From Anaerolineales bacterium (GTDB lineage: Bacteria; Chloroflexota; Anaerolineae; Anaerolineales; Villigracilaceae), in NCBI GenBank assembly GCA_016789025.1, contig JAEURC010000006.1, positions 29,885 to 93,884 of the forward strand: 64,000 nucleotides of DNA, written 5' to 3'. Shown here piece by piece: positions 33,928-42,479 of this stretch. A model generated the notes under the pieces. It saw only the letters and a list, made by a program, of their open reading frames with translations, was not told the DNA's origin and ran no database searches. Within the stretch, counting starts at the first letter, position 1. Every line of letters begins with the position of its first letter. Made by a program: the position numbers and the translations under genes.

Positions 33928-36351
33928 ATGAAAAACCAAGCAGAGATCGTCGTCATCGGCGGCGGGATTTACGGGACTAGCGTCGCATATCATTTACATA
34001 AACTAGGCAAGCGCGATATTGTCTTGCTGGAAAAAGGGGATATCGCCAGCGGAGAATCGTCGCACGCCGCGGGGGTGGTGACGCAGTTTGCCACATCCAA
34101 GACCATGATGCAATTCCGCAAATATTCCATCGAGTTGTGGAGCGAGCTTGGATTCTTCCACCACGTTGGGAGTTTGAGGGTGGCGTCTAGCGCGAACCAG
34201 CTCAAAGAGTTGGAAAGAAGCGTGAGTCGGGCGAAGGCGATCGGCATGGAGGTGGAGATCATCTCCCCAGCCGAGGCGGTCAGAATCATGCCGCAGATCA
34301 CGGACAAGGATCTCTACGGCGCGATCTATCTTCCGCGCGATGGGCATCTTTCGCCGTACGACACGACGACGGGCTTGGCGCGCATCATCAAAGAATTGGG
34401 CGTGGACGTGAACACGAACACGCGCGTCACGGGGATCGAGCTTTCGCCGCGCGGTGAAATTCAGGCAGTGATCACCGATAAAGGAATCATCAAAACGAAT
34501 CTTGTTGTGAACGCGACGGGCATGTGGGCGCCGCGCCTCGCCGCGATGGTCGGTGTGCCGTTGCCGACCACGCCCGTTGACCATCAACACATCACGCTCA
34601 AGGCGGTGACTGGACATGAGTTCCCGAAAAATACGCCGTGCCTGCGCGACCCCGATAATTTGGTGTACATGCGCGAAGAGCAGGGAGGACTCGTGATCGG
34701 CGGTTACGAACCGAACCCGCCCGCGCGTTGGATTGACGGCGCTCCGTGGGAACATGGCAACGCGACACTGCCGCATTCGTATCAACGCTTTGAAATGTTG
34801 CTCGAGGGCGCGATCCGCCGCATCCCGTTTTTGAAGGACGCGGGCATCATTGATATCACGTGTCACCCTGGCGCGTACACGCCCGATTGCCAACCGATGC
34901 TCGGACCCGTCGCTGGCGCGCGCGGCATGTGGATGCTGGCGGGCATGTCGCTTAATGGATATGGCGGCGCGGGCGGCATGGGAAAACTGCTCGCCGAATG
35001 GATCGTCGAAGGCGAACCGCCGATGGATGTCAACGCGTTTCGCGCCACGCGCTTCGGAAATTATTTCACCGATCCGCAATACGCCGCCGAGCGCACGGTC
35101 GAGAGTGTCAAATATTATTACGCGCTGCGTTTCCCCAACGACGAAAATGAAGCGGCGCGTCCACGTCGTGTGAGTCCCGTCTATCATCGTACTCAAGAGT
35201 TGGGCGCGGTCTTCGGAGAAAAATTTGGATGGGAGCGCGTGTTGTATTATTCGCCCGATAAAAAATGGCGGCGGGCGGGCGCGGATCAAAAAGAATGGGG
35301 CTGGAACAAACCTCCATATTTCGAGCGCGTCGGTGAAGAACATCGCGCCACACGCGAACGCGCAACTCTTTTCGATCTCACATCGTTCGGCAAAATTGAA
35401 GTCACAGGGCGCGATGCGCTTAAACTTTTACAGCACGTCACCGATTCGAATGTTGATAAACCCGTTGGCAGTACAACCTACACTCAATTTCTCAACACGC
35501 GCGGCGGCGTCGAAGCGGATGTCACTATCGCGCGTATCGAGCAAAATAAATTTTGGGTCGTCACGGGATCGGGATTTATCGCCAACGATCTCGCGTGGTT
35601 GCAAATGCACACCGAAGATGACGATGACGTGACTCTGCGCGACATCACAACGGACTGGGCGTGCCTCGCGATCATGGGACCAAAATCCCGCTCGATTCTT
35701 TCCAAAGTGACGTCTGATTCGGTTACGAATGAAGCGTTCCCATATCTGACAGCGCGTTTCATCGCCATCAACGGCGCCAAGGTCTGGGCGCAGAGAGTCA
35801 GTTATGTGGGCGAACTCGGCTGGGAGTTGTACATCCCGAACAATCGCGCTTCGATGGTCTGGGACTTGTTGATTCAAGCGGGCAAAGGCTTCGGCATGGA
35901 AGTCGGCGGCTACAAAGCCATGGACTCGCTCCGCCTCGAAAAAGCCTATCGCTACTACACAACCGACGTAACCCAACTCGAAACGCCATTTGAGGCGGGC
36001 TTGGGATTCTGCGTCAATTTTGATAAAGGTGACTTCATCGGCAAAACTGCATTGTTGGAAAAGAAACCAAAAGGCTTCACCACAAAACTTTGCACGCTGG
36101 TTTTAGACGGTGAAGACTTCACCCAAATCTACGGCGGCGAAGCGATCTACCACGAAGGCAAAGTCCTCACCCGCGTGAGAAGCGGCGGATACGGATACAC
36201 CGTGAGGAAAAACATCCTACTCGCCTATCTGCCGCTTGAGTTAGCAAAAGCTGGCGCGCGCGTGGATGTTGAACTCATTGAAGGGATGCGCGTCGCGGAA
36301 GTGACAGCGTCTGTGTTGTATGATCCGAAGGGGGAGAAGTTGAAGGCGTGA
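33928..36351 (+). CDS. FAD-dependent oxidoreductase fused to aminomethyltransferase domain (dimethylglycine/sarcosine dehydrogenase-like)
   Basis: 807 residues from the ATG at 33928 (aaaaggtg ribosome site). The N-terminal DAO domain has the FAD loop VVIGGGIYGTSVAYHL (8-23) and the E35 region VLLEKGDIASGESSHAAG, where a covalent-flavin His is often found in this family (H46 is a candidate). From about residue 420 a GcvT-like folate-binding region begins (TLFDLTSFGKIEVTGRDALKLLQ; YVGELGWELYIP; DSLRLEKAYR). This is the layout of dimethylglycine and sarcosine dehydrogenases, which demethylate N-methyl amines and hand the one-carbon unit to folate. Predicted cytosolic. Confidence 0.88.
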   Translation: MKNQAEIVVIGGGIYGTSVAYHLHKLGKRDIVLLEKGDIASGESSHAAGVVTQFATSKTMMQFRKYSIELWSELGFFHHVGSLRVASSANQLKELERSVSRAKAIGMEVEIISPAEAVRIMPQITDKDLYGAIYLPRDGHLSPYDTTTGLARIIKELGVDVNTNTRVTGIELSPRGEIQAVITDKGIIKTNLVVNATGMWAPRLAAMVGVPLPTTPVDHQHITLKAVTGHEFPKNTPCLRDPDNLVYMREEQGGLVIGGYEPNPPARWIDGAPWEHGNATLPHSYQRFEMLLEGAIRRIPFLKDAGIIDITCHPGAYTPDCQPMLGPVAGARGMWMLAGMSLNGYGGAGGMGKLLAEWIVEGEPPMDVNAFRATRFGNYFTDPQYAAERTVESVKYYYALRFPNDENEAARPRRVSPVYHRTQELGAVFGEKFGWERVLYYSPDKKWRRAGADQKEWGWNKPPYFERVGEEHRATRERATLFDLTSFGKIEVTGRDALKLLQHVTDSNVDKPVGSTTYTQFLNTRGGVEADVTIARIEQNKFWVVTGSGFIANDLAWLQMHTEDDDDVTLRDITTDWACLAIMGPKSRSILSKVTSDSVTNEAFPYLTARFIAINGAKVWAQRVSYVGELGWELYIPNNRASMVWDLLIQAGKGFGMEVGGYKAMDSLRLEKAYRYYTTDVTQLETPFEAGLGFCVNFDKGDFIGKTALLEKKPKGFTTKLCTLVLDGEDFTQIYGGEAIYHEGKVLTRVRSGGYGYTVRKNILLAYLPLELAKAGARVDVELIEGMRVAEVTASVLYDPKGEKLKA

Positions 36352-36359
36352 GAAAAATC

Positions 36360-36442
36360 TTAACCACGAAGGGCACAAAGGTCACGAAGAAATTTAGCTT
36401 ATTGAATTTCTTTGTGCACTTTGTGTCCTTTGTGGTTTAAAA
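36360..36442. repeat. ACCAC-type hairpin repeat (copy 2)
   Basis: Begins aaccacgaagggcacaaagg and ends ctttgtgtcctttgtggttt, the two halves complementary around an AT-rich centre. Same family as 11209-11295. It lies directly upstream of the leaderless kinase-like gene. Confidence 0.65.
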
Positions 36443-36453
36443 AGAGAACGGCG

Positions 36454-36459
36454 TATAAT
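36454..36459 (+). promoter_or_regulatory. -10 element of the PfkB-like gene (leaderless)
   Basis: A perfect TATAAT ends only six bases before the ATG at 36466. Transcription would start at or next to the A of the start codon, so the mRNA has no 5' leader and no Shine-Dalgarno. Confidence 0.6.
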
Positions 36460-36465
36460 TGACCC

Positions 36466-37569
36466 ATGCCAAAATCCCCTCCTGAATACGTCGGCTTTGG
36501 GATGCTGACGCCTGTTGAGATCATGGTGCTTGAGAAACTCCCCAAGCACAACACAGGCGCGATCGTGACCGAGGTCAACGAGTTTGTGTTCGATGACGCC
36601 GCGATTGTGGCTTGCTTGCTGTGCCAGTGGGATGTGTCCGCAGGAATGATCGGCACGGCGGTCGGCGACGATGAACGCGGTCACGCGCTTGCCAAACGAT
36701 TGAAGGATTGGGGCGTTCAAGGCAAAGTTAGATTTACGAAGGATTACAGGACTCCGCTTGAAGTGAACGTCTCAGATCGCAAAGGCGCGCGGACGTACTT
36801 CTGGCAGCGCACGCCTCAAATCTTAGGGACGCTTGATTCTGCCGACCTCAGCCTGATTCGCGGCTCGAAAGTCCTCTACGTGGATTGGTACGACGGAAAC
36901 CATGTCATCCGCGCGATGGATGAAGCGAACCGACTCAAAGTCCCTGTGTTTGTGAATCTTGAACATGGGCACAAAGATCACAATGTGCTGAAACAATACG
37001 CCAAGAGCGCCGCGTTTTGTCAGGCAGTGACCGACGCCGCGCAACTCGGCGGCAAACGCGCGTTGATCGGTACGGCGCGAAAATTGTTGAAATCGGGGAT
37101 CGAAACCGCGATCATCACGCTTGCCAAAGGGGGATGCCTCGTGGCGCGAGGAAATGAGATCGTGAGAGTCTTCGCTCCTCAAGTCAAAGCCGTGGACGCG
37201 TGCGGAGCAGGGGCGACGTTTTCGGCAGGCTTTGTTTATGGTTATCTCAAAAACTGGAATCTTGAACAGTCCGCGCGGTTTGCAACAGCCGCCGCAACCT
37301 TGAAAGTGACGCGAGCGGGCTTGCAGATGTTTTCGGTTGCTGAAATCCTGGAGTTGGCTGATAAACTAAAGGTTGAGCATTGGGCATTCAAGAACAACCG
37401 CTTCGAGATCATCGAACGGATATTATCCATCCCGCGTCAGGTGGCGGTGCAAGGTCAACGCGCACAGGCAAGGCTACTGCGCGAACTAAAGTTTCCCAAG
37501 AGAAATGATTCTCGCAATCAGGTTTCGAAAGATAAAGTGAAAAGGAAGACAATTCAAGAACGACGATAG
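36466..37569 (+). CDS. PfkB-family sugar-kinase-like protein lacking the catalytic Asp
   Basis: 367 residues. The ribokinase/PfkB fold is recognised by the C-terminal signature region: KAVDACGAGATFSAGFVYGY (241-260), preceded by AIITLAKGGCLVARGNEIVRV. In active PfkB enzymes the anion hole reads GAGD, the Asp being the catalytic base; here it is GAGA (Ala250). The first PfkB signature is not evident either. After about residue 310 there is a 55-residue basic tail ending KVKRKTIQERR. It may be a pseudokinase or a sugar-binding regulator. Neighbours are amine-catabolic genes. Confidence 0.78.
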   Translation: MPKSPPEYVGFGMLTPVEIMVLEKLPKHNTGAIVTEVNEFVFDDAAIVACLLCQWDVSAGMIGTAVGDDERGHALAKRLKDWGVQGKVRFTKDYRTPLEVNVSDRKGARTYFWQRTPQILGTLDSADLSLIRGSKVLYVDWYDGNHVIRAMDEANRLKVPVFVNLEHGHKDHNVLKQYAKSAAFCQAVTDAAQLGGKRALIGTARKLLKSGIETAIITLAKGGCLVARGNEIVRVFAPQVKAVDACGAGATFSAGFVYGYLKNWNLEQSARFATAAATLKVTRAGLQMFSVAEILELADKLKVEHWAFKNNRFEIIERILSIPRQVAVQGQRAQARLLRELKFPKRNDSRNQVSKDKVKRKTIQERR

Positions 37570-37620
37570 ACCACTGACCATGGACAATGCCCAAGTTGAT
37601 ATGGTCAGTGGTCTATCGTC
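37562..37620. terminator. perfect 20-bp inverted repeat after the PfkB-like gene
   Basis: Bases 37562-37581 and 37601-37620 are exact inverted copies (gacgatagaccactgaccat and its complement) around a 19-base loop, overlapping the stop codon. No T run follows. It may end the transcript or be a dispersed repeat. Confidence 0.6.
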
Positions 37621-37664
37621 CATGGTCGTTAGGCGTACAACAACTTTATTTCAAAGGACATCCC

Positions 37665-39101
37665 ATGTCATTCGCTGAACTTCTTACGCAAGAACAAATT
37701 CAAAAAATTCATGAAGCCTCGCTGGAGATTCTTCAAGAGACGGGATTCAAAGTCCGTTTCGAGCCTGCGCGGGAGCTGTTTGCCAAACACGGATGTTCCG
37801 TTGACGGCGAGCGAGTCAAATTTCCGTGCGAGGTGATCGAGAAGTATCGTAAGATGACGCCGCCGTCATTCACGTTCCATGCGCGCGACCCGAAGTTCGA
37901 TAAGACGATTCCGCGCGACAGCCCGGTCATCGTCACGGCGAGTTCGGCTCCCGATATCATTGACCCGGTCACAGGTCACGAAAGACGCGCCGAGTCCGCC
38001 GACATTGCCCGCATCGCGCATCTCATCAATGAATTGCCGGGCTACGATATGTTTTCCATCTCCACGCTGGCAGACGACGCGCCGAAAGATCAGTTCACGA
38101 TTTCGCGTTTGTATCCCGCGCTGAAATATTGCCTCAAGCCGATTCGCGCGACGACGACCGATCACAAAGATACGCTGGCGATGATGGAGATGGCCTACAT
38201 CGTTGCGGGTGGGGAAGAGGCGTACAAGGAGCATCCCTTCCTCACGCATCATTATTGCCCGACGGTTTCACCGCTTTCGATGGATGTGCTCTCTACTGAA
38301 AATGTGATGTACTTTGCGGGTGAAGGTTTGCCCGTATATCCGACCATTGTGCCGAACGCGGGACTCACTTCTCCCATGTCTATGGCTGGGACGTTGGTGC
38401 AAGGCAACGCGGAATATCTTGCGACTGTGGCGTTGATGCAAATGGTAAAAGAAGGCACGCCGACAATTTATGCCACGCTTGCAACGGTTGCTGACATGCG
38501 TTCAGGCGCGTACACGTCTGGCGCGATTGAGTGCGGCATGTTGCACATGGCGTTCGCGCAACTTGCTCGGTTTTATGATGTCCCATGCGGCGGCTATGTG
38601 GGTTTGACAAATTCAAAATTGAACGATGCGCAATCTGGCTATGAAACAGGTATGTCTGGCATGGGCGGCATCGTGGGCGGCATGGACATGTTCAACATCG
38701 GCGGGTTGATAGACGCGCTCAAAACTTTCGATTTCGCCAAAGCGGTGATAGACGATGAAGTGGCGCAGATGTTGAAACGTGTCAAACGCGGCATTTCATT
38801 TAGCGATGAGGACCTTGCGGTGAATTTGATCAAAGAGATCGGTCCTGGCGGTTCGTACATCGTTGCCAAGCATACGATCAATCGCATGAAGACCGAAGCC
38901 GTGATGACCAAGATCGCCGACCGCGATGCGCGGACCGCGTGGGAGAGGAAAGGCGCGTTAGACATCCATGCTCGCGCGATGAATAAGGTCAGAGAAATTA
39001 TGTCGAAGAATCCCGAGCCGTTGATTTCGCCCGAGGTGGATGAGAAACTTCGCGCGGCGTTTCCTGGTCTCGTAGCAGGTGAGTTGGCGGCGATTCAGTA
39101 G
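37665..39101 (+). CDS. MttB-family (trimethylamine methyltransferase-like) corrinoid methyltransferase, non-pyrrolysine
   Basis: 478 residues from the ATG at 37665 (aaagga site). The MttB TIM barrel family is recognised from EASLEILQETGFKV, the central TTDHKDTLAMMEMAYIVAGG, SPLSMDV, and SGMGGIVGGMDMFNIGGL regions. The frame runs without an internal amber codon, so there is no pyrrolysine. Such members (MtgB type) demethylate quaternary amines such as glycine betaine rather than trimethylamine, passing the methyl group to a corrinoid protein. No corrinoid protein gene is visible in the window. Fits a local amine-degradation cluster. Confidence 0.88.
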   Translation: MSFAELLTQEQIQKIHEASLEILQETGFKVRFEPARELFAKHGCSVDGERVKFPCEVIEKYRKMTPPSFTFHARDPKFDKTIPRDSPVIVTASSAPDIIDPVTGHERRAESADIARIAHLINELPGYDMFSISTLADDAPKDQFTISRLYPALKYCLKPIRATTTDHKDTLAMMEMAYIVAGGEEAYKEHPFLTHHYCPTVSPLSMDVLSTENVMYFAGEGLPVYPTIVPNAGLTSPMSMAGTLVQGNAEYLATVALMQMVKEGTPTIYATLATVADMRSGAYTSGAIECGMLHMAFAQLARFYDVPCGGYVGLTNSKLNDAQSGYETGMSGMGGIVGGMDMFNIGGLIDALKTFDFAKAVIDDEVAQMLKRVKRGISFSDEDLAVNLIKEIGPGGSYIVAKHTINRMKTEAVMTKIADRDARTAWERKGALDIHARAMNKVREIMSKNPEPLISPEVDEKLRAAFPGLVAGELAAIQ

Positions 39102-39122
39102 CGCCGACTTAAGTCGGCGCTA
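39099..39122. repeat. perfect 24-base palindrome at the MttB stop codon
   Basis: tagcgccgactt and its exact complement follow one another with no loop, starting in the stop codon. Possibly a REP-type insertion or a processing hairpin. Confidence 0.6.
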
Positions 39123-39132
39123 CGGAGAAATA

Positions 39133-39291
39133 ATGTCACGCAGAATCCGAATCTTTTTAGGCGTCGTCCTGTTAGCGATCTCCATTTCACTATTGATCTG
39201 GGGATTCGCTCCCACGCGCCGCGAAATTCGCACACAGCCCATCGCGCCGAATGAAATGCAGTTGCCGTATCTCATTGAATCTGTTTCATGA
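39133..39291 (+). CDS. 52-residue single-pass membrane protein
   Basis: Starts MSRRIRIFLGVVLLAISI at an ATG preceded by ggag at 8 bases. One membrane helix (about 6-26) follows a basic N-terminus, then a short polar tail. Its stop overlaps the start of the lipoprotein gene (ATGA), which supports its reality. No family recognised. Confidence 0.6.
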   Translation: MSRRIRIFLGVVLLAISISLLIWGFAPTRREIRTQPIAPNEMQLPYLIESVS

Positions 39292-40046
39292 AAACATATG
39301 GTTTTTTTCTACGTTTATTTTTGATATTGTTGACCGCGCTAACGCTTTTCGCCTGCGGAGGTATGTATTCGGCGGCGCCTGAAGCGCCGGCTTCGACAGA
39401 TCAACCCGCCGCTGAGGAAATTCCCCCGACCCAATTTGTTTCGACGGCTTTGCCAAACACCGGCGGAGGCGAATCGGTCATCCCGACTTTGCCACCGGCG
39501 ATTCCCGAGCGGCGCCGCATCACGCTCGAATTTCCGCCTCAGATCCGCGCGGGGGATTCGGATATCGTGCGCCTCACGCTCGAAGTGGACGACTTGGGCA
39601 ACCTCACACCGACTGCGGAAGTTGGCGGTAACCTCGTCACGGGTGAGACGGTTGAAATTCCCAACTTATATGAAACGCATAACGTTATTGCCGAAGCGCG
39701 CTTTGATATCGCTGGGATGCAAGTCTCGCCGTCTGGACTCGCCAGCCAGCCTCTCTCGCAAGGGCAGTCCGTTTCATTTTATTGGAGCATTCGCCCCGAT
39801 GGAGTCGGCGTCTATCGCGGGACGGTGTGGCTGTATCTGCGCTTTAGAGAGCGCTCAAGCGGGGCAGAAAGCCAGAAAGCGGTATCAGCCCAACCCGTCG
39901 AGATCGAAGCGGTGAACTTCCTCGGTCTATCAGGCGACTTGGCGCGGTCGTTCGGAGTGGTAGGCTCCATCGCAGGCACCGTCATCGGCTTTCCGTTTTT
40001 AGAAGACATCGTGAGATTTTTCTTCCGCAGGCAAAAGCGTAAATAA
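39288..40046 (+). CDS. lipoprotein of unknown function
   Basis: 252 residues. Signal peptide with lipobox-like LFAC (Cys23), a Pro/Ala/Thr/Glu-rich linker (about 27-75), a beta-rich extracytoplasmic domain, and a hydrophobic stretch near the end (about 220-245) closed by RRQKRK. A basic tail after a hydrophobic segment suggests a second membrane anchor. No family recognised. Translationally coupled to the 52-residue protein before it. Confidence 0.65.
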   Translation: MKTYGFFLRLFLILLTALTLFACGGMYSAAPEAPASTDQPAAEEIPPTQFVSTALPNTGGGESVIPTLPPAIPERRRITLEFPPQIRAGDSDIVRLTLEVDDLGNLTPTAEVGGNLVTGETVEIPNLYETHNVIAEARFDIAGMQVSPSGLASQPLSQGQSVSFYWSIRPDGVGVYRGTVWLYLRFRERSSGAESQKAVSAQPVEIEAVNFLGLSGDLARSFGVVGSIAGTVIGFPFLEDIVRFFFRRQKRK

Positions 40047-40053
40047 GAAGAGG

Positions 40054-40140
40054 ATGGCTCAAAACAAGATCGTGACGCGGCGCAACTACGTCACGGCAGG
40101 TGGCGCGATGTTCTTGGCAGGGCGTGCCGCCTGGAATTAA
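40054..40140 (+). pseudogene. 28-codon frame resembling the start of a twin-arginine signal peptide
   Basis: Reads MAQNKIVTRRNYVTAGGAMF then LAGRAAWN and stop. A paired Arg followed by a short hydrophobic stretch is like the n- and h-regions of a Tat signal, cut short. An agaagagg site precedes the ATG. It may be the remnant of a deleted Tat substrate or a genuine micro-protein; nothing else supports either. Confidence 0.35.
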
Positions 40141-40198
40141 ATAGGATGAAAATCACCCAAAAATAAAGACTCTGTCAATTTGGGGTGAAAATCCTTTA

Positions 40199-40207
40199 TG
40201 GTACAAT
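40199..40207 (+). promoter_or_regulatory. extended -10 promoter of nuoA
   Basis: TGG followed by TACAAT (40202-40207), 35 bases before the nuoA start. -35 weak. Confidence 0.5.
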
Positions 40208-40241
40208 TTTGCCGCTCGTAAAAAAAATCGCAGGAGATTTT

Positions 40242-40595
40242 ATGAGTTCGTGGGTTTATATTGGGTTGTTTTTACTCGTCGGGTTGATCATTCCAGTTGG
40301 CGCGATCGTCGCGGCATGGGTGTTGGCGCCGAAGAAGTCGAATCCGATCAAACAGACAACATACGAATGCGGCATTGAAACGGTGGGCGATTCTTGGGTG
40401 CAGTTCAAAGCCCAATATTATATTTTTGCGTTGGTTTTTTTGATCTTCGATGTGGAGACCGTCTTTCTCTTCCCGTGGGCGGTGAAACTTAATTCGCTTG
40501 GCATGTTCGCTGTGATCGAAGGTATCGTCTTTATCCTTATCCTTATCGTCGGCTTGGTGTACACGTGGCGCAAAGGGATGCTGGAGTGGGTGTAA
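40242..40595 (+). CDS. nuoA: NADH-quinone oxidoreductase subunit A
   Basis: NuoA, 117 residues from the ATG at 40242 (caggag site). Three membrane helices and the diagnostic TTYECGIETVGDSWVQFKAQYYIFALVFLIFDVETVFLFPW region, of which the ECG and DVE residues line the quinone-end of complex I. A short intrinsic terminator follows, and nuoH begins 118 bases later. The nuoB, C, D, E, F, G and I genes that normally lie between are absent here. Confidence 0.94.
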   Translation: MSSWVYIGLFLLVGLIIPVGAIVAAWVLAPKKSNPIKQTTYECGIETVGDSWVQFKAQYYIFALVFLIFDVETVFLFPWAVKLNSLGMFAVIEGIVFILILIVGLVYTWRKGMLEWV

Positions 40596-40613
40596 TTTCC
40601 ATACGATTAATGA

Positions 40614-40650
40614 AAAAGGCTGAATTGGTTTAACCTATTCAGCCTTTTCT
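40614..40650 (+). terminator. intrinsic terminator after nuoA
   Basis: Stem aaaaggctgaat / attcagcctttt with an 11-base loop, followed by cttt. It may reduce read-through from nuoA into nuoH. Confidence 0.7.
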
Positions 40651-40712
40651 TTGTCCTTGCCTCGTTTCCTCTCCCAGCGGGAGAGGGCTAGGGTGAGGAA
40701 GATTTCGGAGCG

Positions 40713-41909
40713 ATGATGGATTTTCTTAAAGACCCTCTCAAAGTTGCGGCAGATTGGTTGCTTGGGATTTTCTCCGGCTGGGGCATGCCCGATCTTTGGG
40801 CGCAAGTGTTGATCGGCTTCCTCGGTATCTTTATTCTCGTTGCCCTGCTCATGGTGTTGGATATTTTCCTCGTGTGGATCGAACGCAAGGTGGTCTCGCG
40901 TTTTCAATCCCGCATCGGACCGAATCGACTCGGACCGTTCGGGCTGATCCAGCCATTCGCCGACATTATCAAACTTCTAATTAAAGAAGACACCACGCCC
41001 GAAGGCGCGGACCGGACGCTGTACAACCTCGCGCCGATCCTTTCGATGATGTCGGTGCTGATCCTGTGGGCGGTGGTGCCGCTTGCGCCGTCCATCCTCG
41101 GCGTGGATTTGAACATCGGCGTGTTGTACATCATTGCGGCGGGCGCGATCGGCACGCTTTCGATCATCATGGCGGGCTGGTCTTCGAATAACAAATATTC
41201 GCTCATCGGCGCGTTCCGCGAGGCGGCGGTGATGCTGTCGTTTGAGATCCCGATGCTCACCGTGATGCTCATCCCGACGATCTTTGCGGGTTCGATGGGC
41301 ATCGGCGCGATTACGCAGGCGCAGGACACGTGGAATTTCTTCCTTGCGCCTTTGGCGGCGGTCATCTTCCTCATCGCCGCGATCGCCGAACTCGGACGTT
41401 CTCCGTTCGACATGGGCGAAGCGGAATCGGAGTTGGTCTCCGGCTATAACATCGAATACTCGGGCATGAAGTTCGGCATGTTCTACGCTGGCGAACTCCT
41501 GCACGCCTTCACGTTCGGCGGTTTTTGGGCGATCCTATTCTTCGGCGGGTATCGTTTCTTCGGCTTGGAGCAGGTCAGCGCGTTCCTTGCCATCGCCATC
41601 CTGTTCTTCAAAGCGTTCATCGGTTATTGGATCATCATGTGGGTGAAGTACACGCTCCTCCGCATCCGCATCGACCACATGCTCGCTTTTAATTGGAAGT
41701 TTCTCACGCCCGTCGCTTTTGTCCTGCTGATGACGACCGCCCTCATGAACGCGCTTCTCGCCGACGCCTCGAACTGGCTCTACATCGGCGGCATGTTCCT
41801 CTCGAACATCCTCGTCGCGTGGATATCGCTCGAAGTAGCCCGCTCCGCCAGCCGGTGGGAGCGGGAAAGAGTTGAGGGAACAGGATACGCAGCACGAAGA
41901 ACGGAGTAA
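40713..41909 (+). CDS. nuoH: NADH-quinone oxidoreductase subunit H
   Basis: 398 residues, eight membrane helices. Typical NuoH segments: IERKVVSRFQSRIGPNRLGP, PFADIIKLLIKEDTTP, AAIAELGRSPFDMGEAESELVSGYNIEYSGMKF-type loop, and RIRIDHMLAFNWKFLTP. It couples quinone chemistry to the proton channels. The last 20 residues or so (after SLEVARSASRWERE) are encoded by a copy of the GGGAGCGGG palindromic repeat, which has extended the frame. Confidence 0.94.
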   Translation: MMDFLKDPLKVAADWLLGIFSGWGMPDLWAQVLIGFLGIFILVALLMVLDIFLVWIERKVVSRFQSRIGPNRLGPFGLIQPFADIIKLLIKEDTTPEGADRTLYNLAPILSMMSVLILWAVVPLAPSILGVDLNIGVLYIIAAGAIGTLSIIMAGWSSNNKYSLIGAFREAAVMLSFEIPMLTVMLIPTIFAGSMGIGAITQAQDTWNFFLAPLAAVIFLIAAIAELGRSPFDMGEAESELVSGYNIEYSGMKFGMFYAGELLHAFTFGGFWAILFFGGYRFFGLEQVSAFLAIAILFFKAFIGYWIIMWVKYTLLRIRIDHMLAFNWKFLTPVAFVLLMTTALMNALLADASNWLYIGGMFLSNILVAWISLEVARSASRWERERVEGTGYAARRTE

Positions 41910-41961
41910 TCGCCTTGCGCATTGCGTACTGCGTATTTCGTAATTCGGTTTTGGAGAACTT

Positions 41962-42471
41962 ATGACCGTTGACCAAATCATTTTTCTTGTAATAGCCGCT
42001 GGAACACTCATTGCCGCGTTTCGCGTGGTGACGACGGGAAACCTCATCCATGCCGCATTTTGGTTGATCGCCGCGTTGTTCGGCGTGGCGGCGATCTTTG
42101 CCATCCTCCATGCGAGTTTTCTCGCGGTGGTTCAAGTGGTTGTGTACATCGGCGCGATTTCGATGTTGTTCATCTTCGCCGTGATGCTCACGCGCAAAGA
42201 CATGCGCGACCAGGGTCCGCAGTTGAATCGCAATTGGGGATTTGGCGCATTTCTCGCCGCGCTCGCCTTTGCCGGGTTGGTCTTTCTCGTCCACGGGTGG
42301 AGCGGCGTCGCGAAGACTGCGTCAGCCTTCCCGTCCGATTTTGACGCGGTTGGGGCGTTGGGCAACGCGCTTGTGTCGCCCGATGCGTACGTCCTGCCGT
42401 TTGAAGTCGCATCCGTGTTGTTGGTCGCCGCGTTGATCGGCGCGGTGTACGTTGCGTACAATCGAAAATAG
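41962..42471 (+). CDS. nuoJ: NADH-quinone oxidoreductase subunit J
   Basis: 169 residues, five membrane helices, with the NuoJ pattern ALFGVAAIFAILHASFLAVVQVVVYIGAISMLFIFAVML (pi-bulge helix 3). The upstream gap is a short periodic repeat (ttgcgcat/tgcgtact). Part of the proton-pumping membrane arm. Confidence 0.93.
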   Translation: MTVDQIIFLVIAAGTLIAAFRVVTTGNLIHAAFWLIAALFGVAAIFAILHASFLAVVQVVVYIGAISMLFIFAVMLTRKDMRDQGPQLNRNWGFGAFLAALAFAGLVFLVHGWSGVAKTASAFPSDFDAVGALGNALVSPDAYVLPFEVASVLLVAALIGAVYVAYNRK

Positions 42472-42479
42472 GAGACGCG

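Noticed and set aside
37665..39101. Pyrrolysine-containing trimethylamine methyltransferase
   Set aside because: The frame has no in-frame amber codon and full family length.
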